24,308 bases of DNA, taken from assembly GCA_017615445.1 (NCBI GenBank), contig JAGAAD010000035.1:1-24308 (forward strand), given 5' to 3'. Made by a program: the position numbers and the translations under genes. Each line of letters starts with the position of its first letter. Within the stretch, counting starts at the first letter, position 1. The notes below the pieces were generated by a model. It had not been told where the DNA came from. It ran no database searches and was given only the letters and a program-made list of their open reading frames with translations. The DNA is from Bacteroidales bacterium. Lineage in GTDB: Bacteria; Bacteroidota; Bacteroidia; Bacteroidales; UBA932. Positions 1 to 7,656 of the stretch are shown one piece after another.

Positions 1-24
1 AGACCAAACTAACCGGGAAAAGTT

Positions 25-44
25 TTCAACATTTTTGTGTTGAA
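25..44. repeat. AT-rich inverted repeat downstream of mnmE
   Basis: Two perfect 7-base arms, TTCAACA at 25-31 and TGTTGAA at 38-44, flank a 6-base loop. It lies about 55 bases past the mnmE stop codon. Read on the minus strand it could be a weak terminator, but only AACTTTT follows the stem and the stem is AT-rich. No gene is visible in bases 1-98. Confidence 0.3.
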
Positions 45-98
45 TATTAGCTATTTAGGAGTTTTTGTACGGAGTACGGAGAGGGTGCTTCGGGGCAT

Positions 99-1511
99 TT
101 ATTTTCCGATGCAGAAGTTCTCGAAGATGTTTCCGAGAAGTTCGTCGGTGGTGATTTCCCCGAAAATAGAGCCCAGAGAAGCGATTGCGGCGCGGAGGTC
201 CTCCGCCAGCAGGTCGCCGGGGAGGCAGTCCTCGAGCGCTTTCTGCGCGAGAGAGAGGCTCTCCGCGGCCTCGCACAGGGCGGAGTAGTGCCGCGCCGAA
301 GTCACTATCGCGCTTTCACCTTCACCCACTCCGTAGCCGCATTTTTCGATCGCTTCGCGCAGTTCGTCCAGTCCGTCGCCGGTCAGGGCGGAGATGCGCA
401 CGATGAAAAGGCGGGGGCGGCCGTCGCCTTGCAGCGAGAACGATGCGCTCAGGAAAGCGGACAGGCCCTCCGGATGCAGTTCCTTCGCGCCCGGGAGGTC
501 GATTTTATTCAGCGCGAGTATGAGTTTCTGGTCGTGCGAGAGCTCGGCCGCCAGCGAGCGTGCGGATTCGCGCAGCTTCTCAGGGGAGGCCGTGGCGTCC
601 ACGACGCCGATCACTATCGAAGCCGTGCGCAGCTTCTCGAGCGAGCGCTCTATGCCGAGCCGCTCGACCGCGTCGGACGATTCACGAATTCCGGCCGTGT
701 CTATGAAACGGTAGCGCACGCCGCCAAGGACAAGCGTCTCTTCCACCGTGTCGCGGGTGGTGCCAGGGATGGGGGAGACTATCGCCCTGTCCTCGCAGAG
801 CAGCGCGTTCAGAAGCGTGCTTTTGCCCGAATTCGGGGCGCCTGCGATCGCCACCGGCACACCGCTCTTCACGGCGTTTCCGATGCGGTACGACGCCTTC
901 AGAGCCTCGATGCGCGCCCGCGCCTGACCAAGGATGCGGGCGAGCCTGTCCCTGTCCGCGAACTCCACCTCCTCTTCGCTGAAGTCCAGCTCCAGCTCCA
1001 CTAGCGAGGCGAGTTCCACCAGCTGCGCGCGCAGCTTCTTGAATTCGTCCGAATAACGGCCCTTCAGCTGTGAGAGCGCAAGTCTATGCGCCGCCGCCGA
1101 ATCAGCGGCGATCAGGTCCGCGACCGCCTCCGCCTGCGCCAGGTCCATCTTCCCGTTAAGGAACGCCCTGCGGGTGAATTCGCCCGGTTCGGCCATCCTG
1201 CAGCCCAGCTCGCACAGGCGGCTGATGATCTCCGAGACCACATACGGCGAAGCGTGGCAGCTGATTTCGAAGCCGTCCTCGCCAGTGTAAGAGTGCGGGG
1301 CGCGGAACAGGCAGACCAGGACCTGGTCCAGGCCCTTGATTTCGCCATACTTCACTTCGTAGCCCTTGGAATCGCGCGCGCGGCCCCTGCGGAAACGCAC
1401 CAGCGCGTCCGCACAGGCCATCGCCTTCGGACCGCTGACACGCACCACTGAGACGGCTCCGGAACCCACCGGAGTCGCAGGCGCGCAGATTGTGTCGCTC
1501 AGCTGGATCAT
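99..1511 (-). CDS. mnmE: tRNA modification GTPase MnmE (TrmE)
   Basis: MnmE works with MnmG to put the (carboxymethyl)aminomethyl group on the wobble uridine (U34) of certain tRNAs in the cytoplasm. The 470-residue length is normal for the family. The N-terminal formyl-tetrahydrofolate-binding domain starts with DTICAPATPVGSGAVSVVRV. The GTPase domain is inserted in the helical domain: G1 GAPNSGKS at 224-231, G2 GTTRDT at 250-255, G3 DTAG at 271-274, G4 NKID at 335-338. The protein ends in the diagnostic FCIGK, whose Cys467 is the conserved catalytic-region cysteine. The ATG at 1511 puts the family N-terminus in register. The gene is divergent from the CBM9-like gene with a 36-base gap, and the predicted transcription start falls about one base before the ATG. 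Confidence 0.97.
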   Translation of the reverse strand: MIQLSDTICAPATPVGSGAVSVVRVSGPKAMACADALVRFRRGRARDSKGYEVKYGEIKGLDQVLVCLFRAPHSYTGEDGFEISCHASPYVVSEIISRLCELGCRMAEPGEFTRRAFLNGKMDLAQAEAVADLIAADSAAAHRLALSQLKGRYSDEFKKLRAQLVELASLVELELDFSEEEVEFADRDRLARILGQARARIEALKASYRIGNAVKSGVPVAIAGAPNSGKSTLLNALLCEDRAIVSPIPGTTRDTVEETLVLGGVRYRFIDTAGIRESSDAVERLGIERSLEKLRTASIVIGVVDATASPEKLRESARSLAAELSHDQKLILALNKIDLPGAKELHPEGLSAFLSASFSLQGDGRPRLFIVRISALTGDGLDELREAIEKCGYGVGEGESAIVTSARHYSALCEAAESLSLAQKALEDCLPGDLLAEDLRAAIASLGSIFGEITTDELLGNIFENFCIGK

Positions 1512-1515
1512 ATCA

Positions 1516-1523
1516 CAAAATTA
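1516..1523 (-). promoter_or_regulatory. Predicted -7 element of mnmE
   Basis: Read on the minus strand the bases are TAATTTTG, a full match to the Bacteroidota -7 consensus TAnnTTTG. The box ends only 4 bases before the mnmE ATG, which implies a leaderless or one-base leader transcript. I see no clear TTTG at the -33 position. Confidence 0.5.
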
Positions 1524-1535
1524 AGTATTAATTCG

Positions 1536-1543
1536 TATATTTG
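1536..1543 (+). promoter_or_regulatory. Predicted -7 element of the CBM9-like gene
   Basis: TATATTTG matches TAnnTTTG in full and ends 4 bases before the ATG at 1548, so transcription should start at or next to the start codon. No good -33 TTTG is visible; the bases where it would lie are the start of mnmE. Confidence 0.5.
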
Positions 1544-1547
1544 AGAT

Positions 1548-2189
1548 ATGATTAGAAAAGTATATCTGCCAGAAGCGGGATTCAAGGCCTCCGATATCCC
1601 GGAGCTCTTTCAGGAAGAACAGATTCAGTATGAGAAGATCGATGTGCTGAACTGGCCGGACAAGTTCCCCTACAAACCCCTTGTCGAATTTGCGATGGCC
1701 CACACCGGCCGCGAGATACTAATCCACTACCGTGTGGTGGAGAAGACCTCACGCGCCGCGGCAGGGAAGGATATGGGCAGCGTCTGGGAGGATTCCTGCG
1801 TGGAGTTCTTCAGCAGCCCGGACGGGAAAGTCTACTACAATCTGGAGTGCAACTGCATCGGAAAGGTTCTTCTGTGCTGCGGAGCCGGCCGCCACGACCG
1901 CGTTCCCGCCCCGGCAGAAGTGCTTTCGAAGATCCAGCGCTGGGCCTCGCTCGGAAGCGAGCCTTTCGCGGAAACCTCGGCCGGCCCATGGGAAGTCTGC
2001 CTGATAGTCCCGGTGGAGTTTTATTTCAAGCACAAAATCGAGAACCTGGACGGTCTGCAGGTCAAGGCGAACTTCTACAAATGCGGAGACCTTCTTCAGA
2101 CGCCGCATTTCCTGAGCTACGCCCCGATCAGCACCCCGGATCCGGACTTCCATCGCCCTGAATTCTTTGTCCCCGTCGCATTCGAGTAG
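1548..2189 (+). CDS. CBM9-like (DOMON-type) carbohydrate-binding family protein
   Basis: The 213-residue protein resembles the carbohydrate-binding family 9-like proteins common in Bacteroidota. Recognisable parts are the ILIHYRVVEK strand, the GSVWEDSCVEFFSSPDG segment (the usual 'DS.VE.F..P' core) around residues 77-93, YYNLECNCIG just after it, and a late GLQVKANFYKCGD strand. There is no signal peptide or lipobox, so it is predicted to be cytosolic. The natural ligand and role are unknown; the family name reflects fold similarity only. It is followed one base later by a glycosyltransferase gene, so the two are probably co-transcribed. The ATG at 1548 is preferred because the next methionine would remove about 50 residues of the fold. 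Confidence 0.75.
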   Translation: MIRKVYLPEAGFKASDIPELFQEEQIQYEKIDVLNWPDKFPYKPLVEFAMAHTGREILIHYRVVEKTSRAAAGKDMGSVWEDSCVEFFSSPDGKVYYNLECNCIGKVLLCCGAGRHDRVPAPAEVLSKIQRWASLGSEPFAETSAGPWEVCLIVPVEFYFKHKIENLDGLQVKANFYKCGDLLQTPHFLSYAPISTPDPDFHRPEFFVPVAFE

Positions 2190-2190
2190 G

Positions 2191-3132
2191 ATGAAATACT
2201 CAGTCATCATACCGGTCTACAACCGCCCGGAAGAGCTCGCCGAACTCCTTGCCAGCATCGCTGCCCAGAAGTTCAGTGATTTCGAGGTCCTCGTGGTGGA
2301 AGACGGTTCTTCCGTCAAATGCGAAGATATTGTAAATCAGTATGCTGGCAAACTTGACATAAAGTATCTCTACAAGGAGAACGGCGGCCCTGCGATGGCC
2401 CGGAACTTCGCCGCGCAGAGGGCTGAAGGAGAGTATTTGCTCATCCTGGACTCGGACACAGTCCTCCCGGAAGGATACTTCGAGGCCATCGAGGCCTTCG
2501 TCTGCGAGAACCATCCGGACGCTTTCGGCGGACCGGACCGCGGCGGGGAAGATTTCACCCCGGTGCAGAAGGCGATAAGCTATTCGATGACTTCATTTTT
2601 CACCACCGGCGGAATCCGCGGCGGCAAACGCAAGATAACGCGCTTCTTCCCGCGCTCCTTCAATATGGGCGTACGCCGCGAGGTCTTCGCTCAGCTCGGC
2701 GGTTTTTCGGCCATGCGCTTCGGCGAGGACGTGGACTTCAGCATGAGGGTGGTGGAGGCAGGCTTCAGCACTGCGCTGATTCCGGATGCGTGGCTCTACC
2801 ACAAGCGTCGCACGGACTTCCGCAAGTTCTTCCGCCAGGTCAAGAACTCCGGCAAGGCCAGGATAGCCCTTACAAGGCGCCATCCGGGCTCTCTGAGGCT
2901 CGTACACCTCTTCCCGCTGGCATTCGTCGTCCTGAGCCTTATCCTGCCTTTTGACGTGCTTTACGCGCTTCTCGTGCTCGCGGACTCTTCGATAAAAAAC
3001 AAGAGCCCGAAAGTCGGACTCTTGTCTGTGGCTGCAGCGTATGTGCAGCTTTGGGGTTACGGAATCGGTTTTGTCGCCGGGCTGTTCGAAAAAGAGCAGG
3101 CCAATATAGACAACGACAAATTCTACCGCTAG
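2191..3132 (+). CDS. Family 2 glycosyltransferase with C-terminal membrane segments
   Basis: The 313-residue protein begins with [15 protein letters not shown], the classic GT-A nucleotide-sugar-binding start, followed by VLVVEDGSS. The metal-binding DxD motif is DSD at residues 87-89, and the catalytic-base region GED is at 178-180. Two hydrophobic stretches near 237-265 and 276-298 suggest membrane anchoring. It probably moves a sugar from a nucleotide donor onto a glycan or lipid acceptor at the inner membrane; donor and acceptor cannot be told from sequence. The start was placed at the ATG one base after the upstream stop rather than at the in-frame ATG at 2167, since the extra eight residues fall before the first strand. 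Its stop overlaps the stop of convergent rho, and its 3' coding part carries the rho terminator on the other strand. Confidence 0.9.
   Translation: MKYSVIIPVYNRPEELAELLASIAAQKFSDFEVLVVEDGSSVKCEDIVNQYAGKLDIKYLYKENGGPAMARNFAAQRAEGEYLLILDSDTVLPEGYFEAIEAFVCENHPDAFGGPDRGGEDFTPVQKAISYSMTSFFTTGGIRGGKRKITRFFPRSFNMGVRREVFAQLGGFSAMRFGEDVDFSMRVVEAGFSTALIPDAWLYHKRRTDFRKFFRQVKNSGKARIALTRRHPGSLRLVHLFPLAFVVLSLILPFDVLYALLVLADSSIKNKSPKVGLLSVAAAYVQLWGYGIGFVAGLFEKEQANIDNDKFYR
2994..3025 (-). terminator. Intrinsic terminator of rho, inside the glycosyltransferase gene
   Basis: On the minus strand arm ACAAGAGUCCGA (3025-3014) pairs with UCGGGCUCUUGU (3010-2999) around a 3-base loop CUU. This gives 12 pairs including one G-U, and the U-run covers 2999-2994. 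It starts 104 bases past the rho stop codon. On the plus strand the G-U pair becomes a C-A mismatch and no U-run follows, so it should work only for rho transcripts. Confidence 0.8.
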
Positions 3133-4796
3133 AACGAATCGTAGAACTTCGCCTCGCGCGGACTCACCTTGTTCATATTGTCCAGCAAGTCCTGATTGGT
3201 CTTGTACTCGTCCATCAGCTGAAGCATGAAGTTCATCGCTTCCGTGGGATTCATGTCCGCAAGGAGCTTGCGCAGGATCCAAATCCTCTGGCCGTTGTAC
3301 TTTTCGTACAAGAGGTCGTCGCGGCGGGTACCTGAAAGCACCACGTTCACGGCAGGGAAGATACGCCTGTTCGCAAGAGTCCTGTCCAGCTGGATTTCTG
3401 AGTTACCTGTTCCCTTGAATTCCTCGAAGATAACGTCGTCCATCTTCGAACCGGTCTCGGTCAGGGCCGTGGCGAGGATAGTCAGCGAGCCGCCGCCTTC
3501 CACATTACGGGCAGCGCCGAAGAAGCGCTTGGGCTTCTGCAGGGCGTTCGCGTCCACACCGCCGGTGAGGACCTTGCCCGATGCGGGCTGCACGGTGTTG
3601 TACGCACGGGCGAGGCGGGTGATGCTGTCCAGCAGGATCACGACGTCGTGTCCGCACTCCACCAGCCTGCGGGCCTTCTCGAGCACCATGTTCGCCACCT
3701 TGACGTGGTGGTCCGCCGGTTCGTCGAAGGTGCTGGCCACAACCTCGGCTTTCACGCTGCGCTGCATGTCGGTGACTTCCTCCGGACGTTCGTCGATCAA
3801 AAGCACGATTTCGTAGACCTCCGGATGGTTGTCCGCGATGGCGTTGGCGATGCTCTTCAGGAGCATGGTCTTACCGGTCTTCGGCTGAGCCACTATCAGG
3901 CCGCGCTGGCCTTTTCCGATCGGGGAGAACATGTCCACTATGCGGCAGGACGGGTCTGAGCCGTGTCCATGGCCAAGCAGGTTGAACTTCTCATCCGGGA
4001 AGAGCGGGGTGAGGAAATCGAACGGCACGCGGTCGCGGATGAACTCCGGAGTCCTGCCGTTGATGAACTTGACCTTCACGAGAGGGAAGTACTTGTCTCC
4101 CTCGCGAGGGGGCCTGATTTCGCCGGTTACGGTGTCTCCGTTCTTCAGAGCGTTCTGCTTGATCTGCTGCTGGGAGATGTAGATGTCGTCCGGGCTGTTC
4201 AGATAATTGTAATCAGAGCTGCGCAGAAAGCCGTAGCCGTCCGGCATTATCTCCAGAACGCCAGTGGCCTCCACCGTTCCCTCATACTCTGGGACCTTCG
4301 GCTTCTGAGGCTGATTCTGGTTTTGGTTCTGGTTCTGATTCTGATTATTGTTGTTATGCTGTTTTCCCTGGTTCTTCTTCTGGTCAAGCCTTTCCTGAGC
4401 CTTTGCGAGAATTGCGGCCTTCTTCTCTTCGGCTGCTGCGTCCTCTTTCTTCGGCTGAGGCTGCTCTTCCTGGGGCTTCTGGGCCTTCGGCTTGCGGCCG
4501 CGCTTCTTCGGAGCAGGCTTTTCCTGCTCAGGCTCGGCTGCCGGCGCTGCCTCTTCCTTCTTAGGCTGAGGCTGATCTTCCTGAGCCTTTTCGGCCTTCG
4601 GCTTGCGGCCGCGCTTCTTCGGTGCGGGCTTGTCCGCGTCCGGCTGAGACGCCGCCAGGCTGGCCTCTGCATCCAATATGGCGTAGGCGAGGTTTTCGTC
4701 GTCCAGTTTCTTGATAGATTTGATTTTGAGTCCCGAAGCAATCTCTTCGAGCTGCTCACGACTCATCTGACTGAGGTCGTAAAGACGATGTGTCAT
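3129..4796 (-). CDS. rho: Transcription termination factor Rho with a disordered insertion
   Basis: Rho is a hexameric RNA-dependent ATPase that ends transcription at unstructured RNA. The 555 residues exceed the roughly 420 of E. coli Rho. In order: a Rho_N SAP-like helical segment (about 1-45); a low-complexity insert (about 50-165) with two [12 protein letters not shown] blocks 37 residues apart and a Q/N tract at about 143-162; the cold-shock-like RNA-binding domain (about 175-250, with DGYGFLR); and the RecA-type motor with Walker A AQPKTGKT at 303-310, Walker B region [16 protein letters not shown] from 385, and the R-loop-type [11 protein letters not shown] from 462. The insert is an IDR like that described for Bacteroides thetaiotaomicron Rho. 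The gene has its own promoter, a leader hairpin and an intrinsic terminator in the convergent gene. Confidence 0.97.
   Translation of the reverse strand: MTHRLYDLSQMSREQLEEIASGLKIKSIKKLDDENLAYAILDAEASLAASQPDADKPAPKKRGRKPKAEKAQEDQPQPKKEEAAPAAEPEQEKPAPKKRGRKPKAQKPQEEQPQPKKEDAAAEEKKAAILAKAQERLDQKKNQGKQHNNNNQNQNQNQNQNQPQKPKVPEYEGTVEATGVLEIMPDGYGFLRSSDYNYLNSPDDIYISQQQIKQNALKNGDTVTGEIRPPREGDKYFPLVKVKFINGRTPEFIRDRVPFDFLTPLFPDEKFNLLGHGHGSDPSCRIVDMFSPIGKGQRGLIVAQPKTGKTMLLKSIANAIADNHPEVYEIVLLIDERPEEVTDMQRSVKAEVVASTFDEPADHHVKVANMVLEKARRLVECGHDVVILLDSITRLARAYNTVQPASGKVLTGGVDANALQKPKRFFGAARNVEGGGSLTILATALTETGSKMDDVIFEEFKGTGNSEIQLDRTLANRRIFPAVNVVLSGTRRDDLLYEKYNGQRIWILRKLLADMNPTEAMNFMLQLMDEYKTNQDLLDNMNKVSPREAKFYDSF
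4446..4631 (-). repeat. Direct repeat, 111-base period, within rho
   Basis: Bases 4446-4520 and 4557-4631 are nearly identical copies 111 bases (37 codons) apart. Each encodes a [12 protein letters not shown] block with an AT-hook-like RGRKPK core plus a following QPQPKKE stretch. The high nucleotide identity suggests a fairly recent in-frame duplication inside the disordered insert. Confidence 0.8.
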
Positions 4797-4816
4797 AGTT
4801 GAAAATTATAGAGTTT

Positions 4817-4832
4817 TCGGCAGAGCTGCCGA
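4817..4832 (-). promoter_or_regulatory. Hairpin in the rho leader
   Basis: Arms TCGGCA and TGCCGA flank a 4-base centre that can pair further. It lies between the predicted rho transcription start (about 4851) and the ATG at 4796, in a 55-base leader. It has no U-run on either strand, so it is not a normal intrinsic terminator. It could affect rho translation, or mark the 3' end of the upstream lptD transcript. Confidence 0.45.
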
Positions 4833-4854
4833 TGCATTATCGAAATTGACAGTG

Positions 4855-4885
4855 CAAATATAGTAAAATTTTTATCTATCCCAAT
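4855..4885 (-). promoter_or_regulatory. Predicted rho promoter
   Basis: On the minus strand ATTG at 4885-4882 is followed after 19 bases by TATATTTG at 4862-4855. This fits the Bacteroidota -33 TTTG / -7 TAnnTTTG layout with one mismatch in the -33 element. The -33 part lies in the last codons of the lptD-like gene. Confidence 0.65.
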
Positions 4886-7601
4886 AGCTGCTGCTCTTCT
4901 TGAAGCGAAGCAGATCTGCAAGGGAAGCCGCATTGGCAGCTATCTTGAAGCTGTAGGACTGCCAGGTTCCGAGCGGCACCCAGGACACGGCGATGTTGAA
5001 ACAGTGCAGGTCGTAGGTGGCGCTTATCTGGGTGGTAGTAATCTTTTTCGCTATGAAGTCGTAGCCGGAAGATGCGTTGATGGACATCCTCGGAGTGAGC
5101 TTGATGTTTCCGCTCATTCCGAGTGTGCTGGTGATGTTGTTCTTGAAGGTCAACTGGTCCGTGGTGGCGTCATAGAGCGGGGAACGGGAGCAGTTGATGT
5201 TAGCGTTGAAGTTGACGGACCAAGGCACATTGGGGTTCGTGTAGTACAGCCAGCCGCCGGGGACATACTCGCCCGTGACCGGATGATAGTAAATCCTCTG
5301 ATAGTAGTCCGCAGGACTGCCGCTCTCCTCGCGGCCGTCGTTACCGTTTATAGTGCCTTTTCCGGAGAGGGAATAGGATGCTGAAGCGGATGCGTTCGTG
5401 AAGCGGGCTATGCCCTGGCCCTGAGTGAACGCAAATTCCTTGATTGTGCGACCCTTATGGTTGACGGCGTAGGGATCGAAGCCGGCGCTGGCGCTGATGT
5501 TGATCTTGCCGAGCAGGTTAGTGCTCATCGAGGCGCTGATCTTACCCATCCGGCAGGAGTCCGCAAGGAAGTTGTAGTTCGTGGAGAGGTTCAACTGATC
5601 GAGGAGTTTCACCTTCTTGCTGCCCTTGCCGGTGCTGTCCTGAGGATCGCGCACCTTCGCTTCCAGGTTGTTTCCTATCGAGAGGGAAGCAGTGGCGCTC
5701 TTGCCCTTGCTGGGGTAGGAGCCTAACTGTCCCTGATAGATGTTGTAGTCGTATTCCTTGGCTTCGCCGTTCTTATCCACATAGGTGTAGGTCCTCCAGC
5801 CGTTGGCATAAGTGCCCTTTTCAGGGCTAAGCGACATGCTCACCGAAGGCGAAATGACGTGTCTTATCGCCTGGATCTTGCTGTAGCGTCCGAAGTTGAA
5901 CATACCGTAGAGACGCGTGCTCATGGACACGGATCCTGAATAAGTCTGGGCTATTCCGAAATGCTTGAATGCGTCTCCCTGCACGAGACTCACCTTGTTT
6001 GTCTCCGGGTCGTAGACCGCCTCGCTGGCCCTGAAGAACCAGCTCTGAGCATAGCTCACCGAAGGATTGAAGTTCAGATACTTCAGCAGCTGGAAACTCG
6101 GCAGGCCTATCGAGAAGTTGTGGTTCATGCCGTTCTTGAACCTGTCCGTGAAGGCCGGTGTGCCGAACTCCTCCTTGAACTCGCTGGCCTTGAAGTTTAT
6201 CTTGTTCTGCAGGGAAGTGCTGTAGCCGAATGAGATCTTTTCCCACGGCTTTTCCTTGCCCACGCGGTTCTTCTTCTTGAACGGATAGAAAGTACTGACC
6301 GAAAGGGAGATGTTAGGCAGGGTGAAGGCATACGAACTGTCCCTCGAGTTCTGGCTGTGCAGGGCGTTTATCGAGAGGTTCACCTTTCCGCCCCAGTTGT
6401 GGGCATAGGAGATTGAAGACGATATCTGGTTCTGCAGAGCTTCGTTGACGGAGTGAGAATTGTACTTGCTGTTCTTCGGGCTGGAGAAATTAACCGATGC
6501 GCTGAAAGACGTTCCGGGGTGGGCCTTGCTGTCCTGTGAGTGAGACCACCTCACTCCGAAGTTTCCGGAACTCTCGAAATCCGGGGAGCCCTGTTCGCCT
6601 ACCTGGTCGTGGGACAGGGTCATGGAGAACGAGCCGTTCGCCTTGTAATTGATCTTGTAGCGCGAGTTGATGTCCAGAGCCCAGGAACCCAGGGTGTAGT
6701 AATCTCCCGTGACCGAGAGGTCCAGGTAGTCGCCGAAGACGAAGTACATTCCTCCGTCCCTCATGTAGAAGCCTCGGGCGGTCTCTTCGCCGAAGCTCGG
6801 CATCAGGAGGCCCGTGGCCCTTTCAGGGCGCTTGGGGATGAAGCCGAAGGGGATACCCACGAAGGGCAGGTGTACGTCTCCGATCACGAGGTGGGCCGGG
6901 CCGAACACGGTCTTGCGGCTGGGTTTCGTGACCACCTTCGCGACGGACAGCTCCATCCAGTAGTGGGGATGTTCCAGGTCGCAGACGGTGTACTTTCCAT
7001 GGTCCACGTTGATGGACTTGTCCGGCATCATCTTCACATGGTCTCCGTGCAGCAGGCCGTCGTCTTCCGAGGTGATAACCTGCTTGATGTTCGCCTTGCG
7101 GTTGTTGAAGTTGTACTTGACCTCGGCCATATTGTAGGTCTTGCCGCCCTGAGTCATCACCGGCCGGCCTATCCATTCGCCCGTGAGGGTGTCCTGCACG
7201 CCGTGCGCGTAACAGATACCCGTGTTCAGGTCGTACTCCATCCGCTCGGCCTTTAGGGTGATGTCCTGGTATTTGACGGTGACGTCGCCGTAGTAATAGA
7301 TTTTGCGGCTGCCGTCCGTGAAGACCTCCACGATGGAGTCTCTCGCCTCGGAGAATGCGGGCTGGGTGAGCGAGCTGTTCTTCAGCATGTTCAGAGAGTC
7401 CACCTTGAAGAGGGAATCCGCTCTGTGGACAGAGTCGCGCCGGGCAAGCTCCACGGAGTCCGGAGGGGCGGCCTCCTTGCGGGGCCGTGCGCCGCCCGCC
7501 AGGGGCTTGCGCTCCGCGCGCCTCTGCGCGAAAGCATCCGCTCCGCCCAGCATCAGCAGGACGAAAAGAAAGAACAGGATGTGGATGCTTTTATTGCGCA
7601 A
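4872..7601 (-). CDS. lptD: LPS-assembly outer-membrane protein LptD-like
   Basis: The 909-residue protein has a signal peptide (MRNKSIHILFFLFVLLMLGG, predicted cleavage at AFA-Q). An OstA/LptA-like periplasmic domain follows at about 90-250, with GDVTVKYQDITLKAERMEYD and AEVKYNFNNRKANIKQV. A long C-terminal part, rich in alternating polar and aromatic strands, fits a large beta-barrel. By family it should place lipopolysaccharide into the outer leaflet of the outer membrane. The start appears to be TTG at 7601: no ATG gives a complete signal peptide, and the next methionine falls inside the hydrophobic core. The gene is divergent from the amidase. LptD in this phylum is diverged, so the name rests on domain layout and context. 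Confidence 0.85.
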   Translation of the reverse strand: MRNKSIHILFFLFVLLMLGGADAFAQRRAERKPLAGGARPRKEAAPPDSVELARRDSVHRADSLFKVDSLNMLKNSSLTQPAFSEARDSIVEVFTDGSRKIYYYGDVTVKYQDITLKAERMEYDLNTGICYAHGVQDTLTGEWIGRPVMTQGGKTYNMAEVKYNFNNRKANIKQVITSEDDGLLHGDHVKMMPDKSINVDHGKYTVCDLEHPHYWMELSVAKVVTKPSRKTVFGPAHLVIGDVHLPFVGIPFGFIPKRPERATGLLMPSFGEETARGFYMRDGGMYFVFGDYLDLSVTGDYYTLGSWALDINSRYKINYKANGSFSMTLSHDQVGEQGSPDFESSGNFGVRWSHSQDSKAHPGTSFSASVNFSSPKNSKYNSHSVNEALQNQISSSISYAHNWGGKVNLSINALHSQNSRDSSYAFTLPNISLSVSTFYPFKKKNRVGKEKPWEKISFGYSTSLQNKINFKASEFKEEFGTPAFTDRFKNGMNHNFSIGLPSFQLLKYLNFNPSVSYAQSWFFRASEAVYDPETNKVSLVQGDAFKHFGIAQTYSGSVSMSTRLYGMFNFGRYSKIQAIRHVISPSVSMSLSPEKGTYANGWRTYTYVDKNGEAKEYDYNIYQGQLGSYPSKGKSATASLSIGNNLEAKVRDPQDSTGKGSKKVKLLDQLNLSTNYNFLADSCRMGKISASMSTNLLGKINISASAGFDPYAVNHKGRTIKEFAFTQGQGIARFTNASASASYSLSGKGTINGNDGREESGSPADYYQRIYYHPVTGEYVPGGWLYYTNPNVPWSVNFNANINCSRSPLYDATTDQLTFKNNITSTLGMSGNIKLTPRMSINASSGYDFIAKKITTTQISATYDLHCFNIAVSWVPLGTWQSYSFKIAANAASLADLLRFKKSSSYWDR

Positions 7602-7607
7602 AATTGC

Positions 7608-7615
7608 TATTTTTG
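7608..7615 (+). promoter_or_regulatory. Predicted -7 element of the amidase gene
   Basis: TATTTTTG fits TAnnTTTG and would start transcription near 7619, leaving a leader of about 38 bases before the ATG at 7657. No -33 TTTG is seen at the right spacing, so this is weaker than the opposing promoter. Confidence 0.4.
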
Positions 7616-7623
7616 TAGAGCCA

Positions 7624-7655
7624 CAAATATACTACTTTATTTCCAAGTTATCAAC
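7624..7655 (-). promoter_or_regulatory. Predicted promoter of the LptD-like gene
   Basis: On the minus strand GTTG at 7655-7652 is followed after 20 bases by TATATTTG at 7631-7624. Transcription should start near 7620, about 19 bases before the TTG start codon. It overlaps the amidase leader. Confidence 0.6.
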
Positions 7656-7656
7656 G

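Noticed and set aside
68..82. Direct repeat GTACGGA-GTACGGA near the left edge
   Set aside because: Only two 7-base copies with no flanking structure; likely chance.
37..288. Small plus-strand open frame near the left edge
   Set aside because: Most of it is antisense to the mnmE 3' end, and it has no recognisable features.
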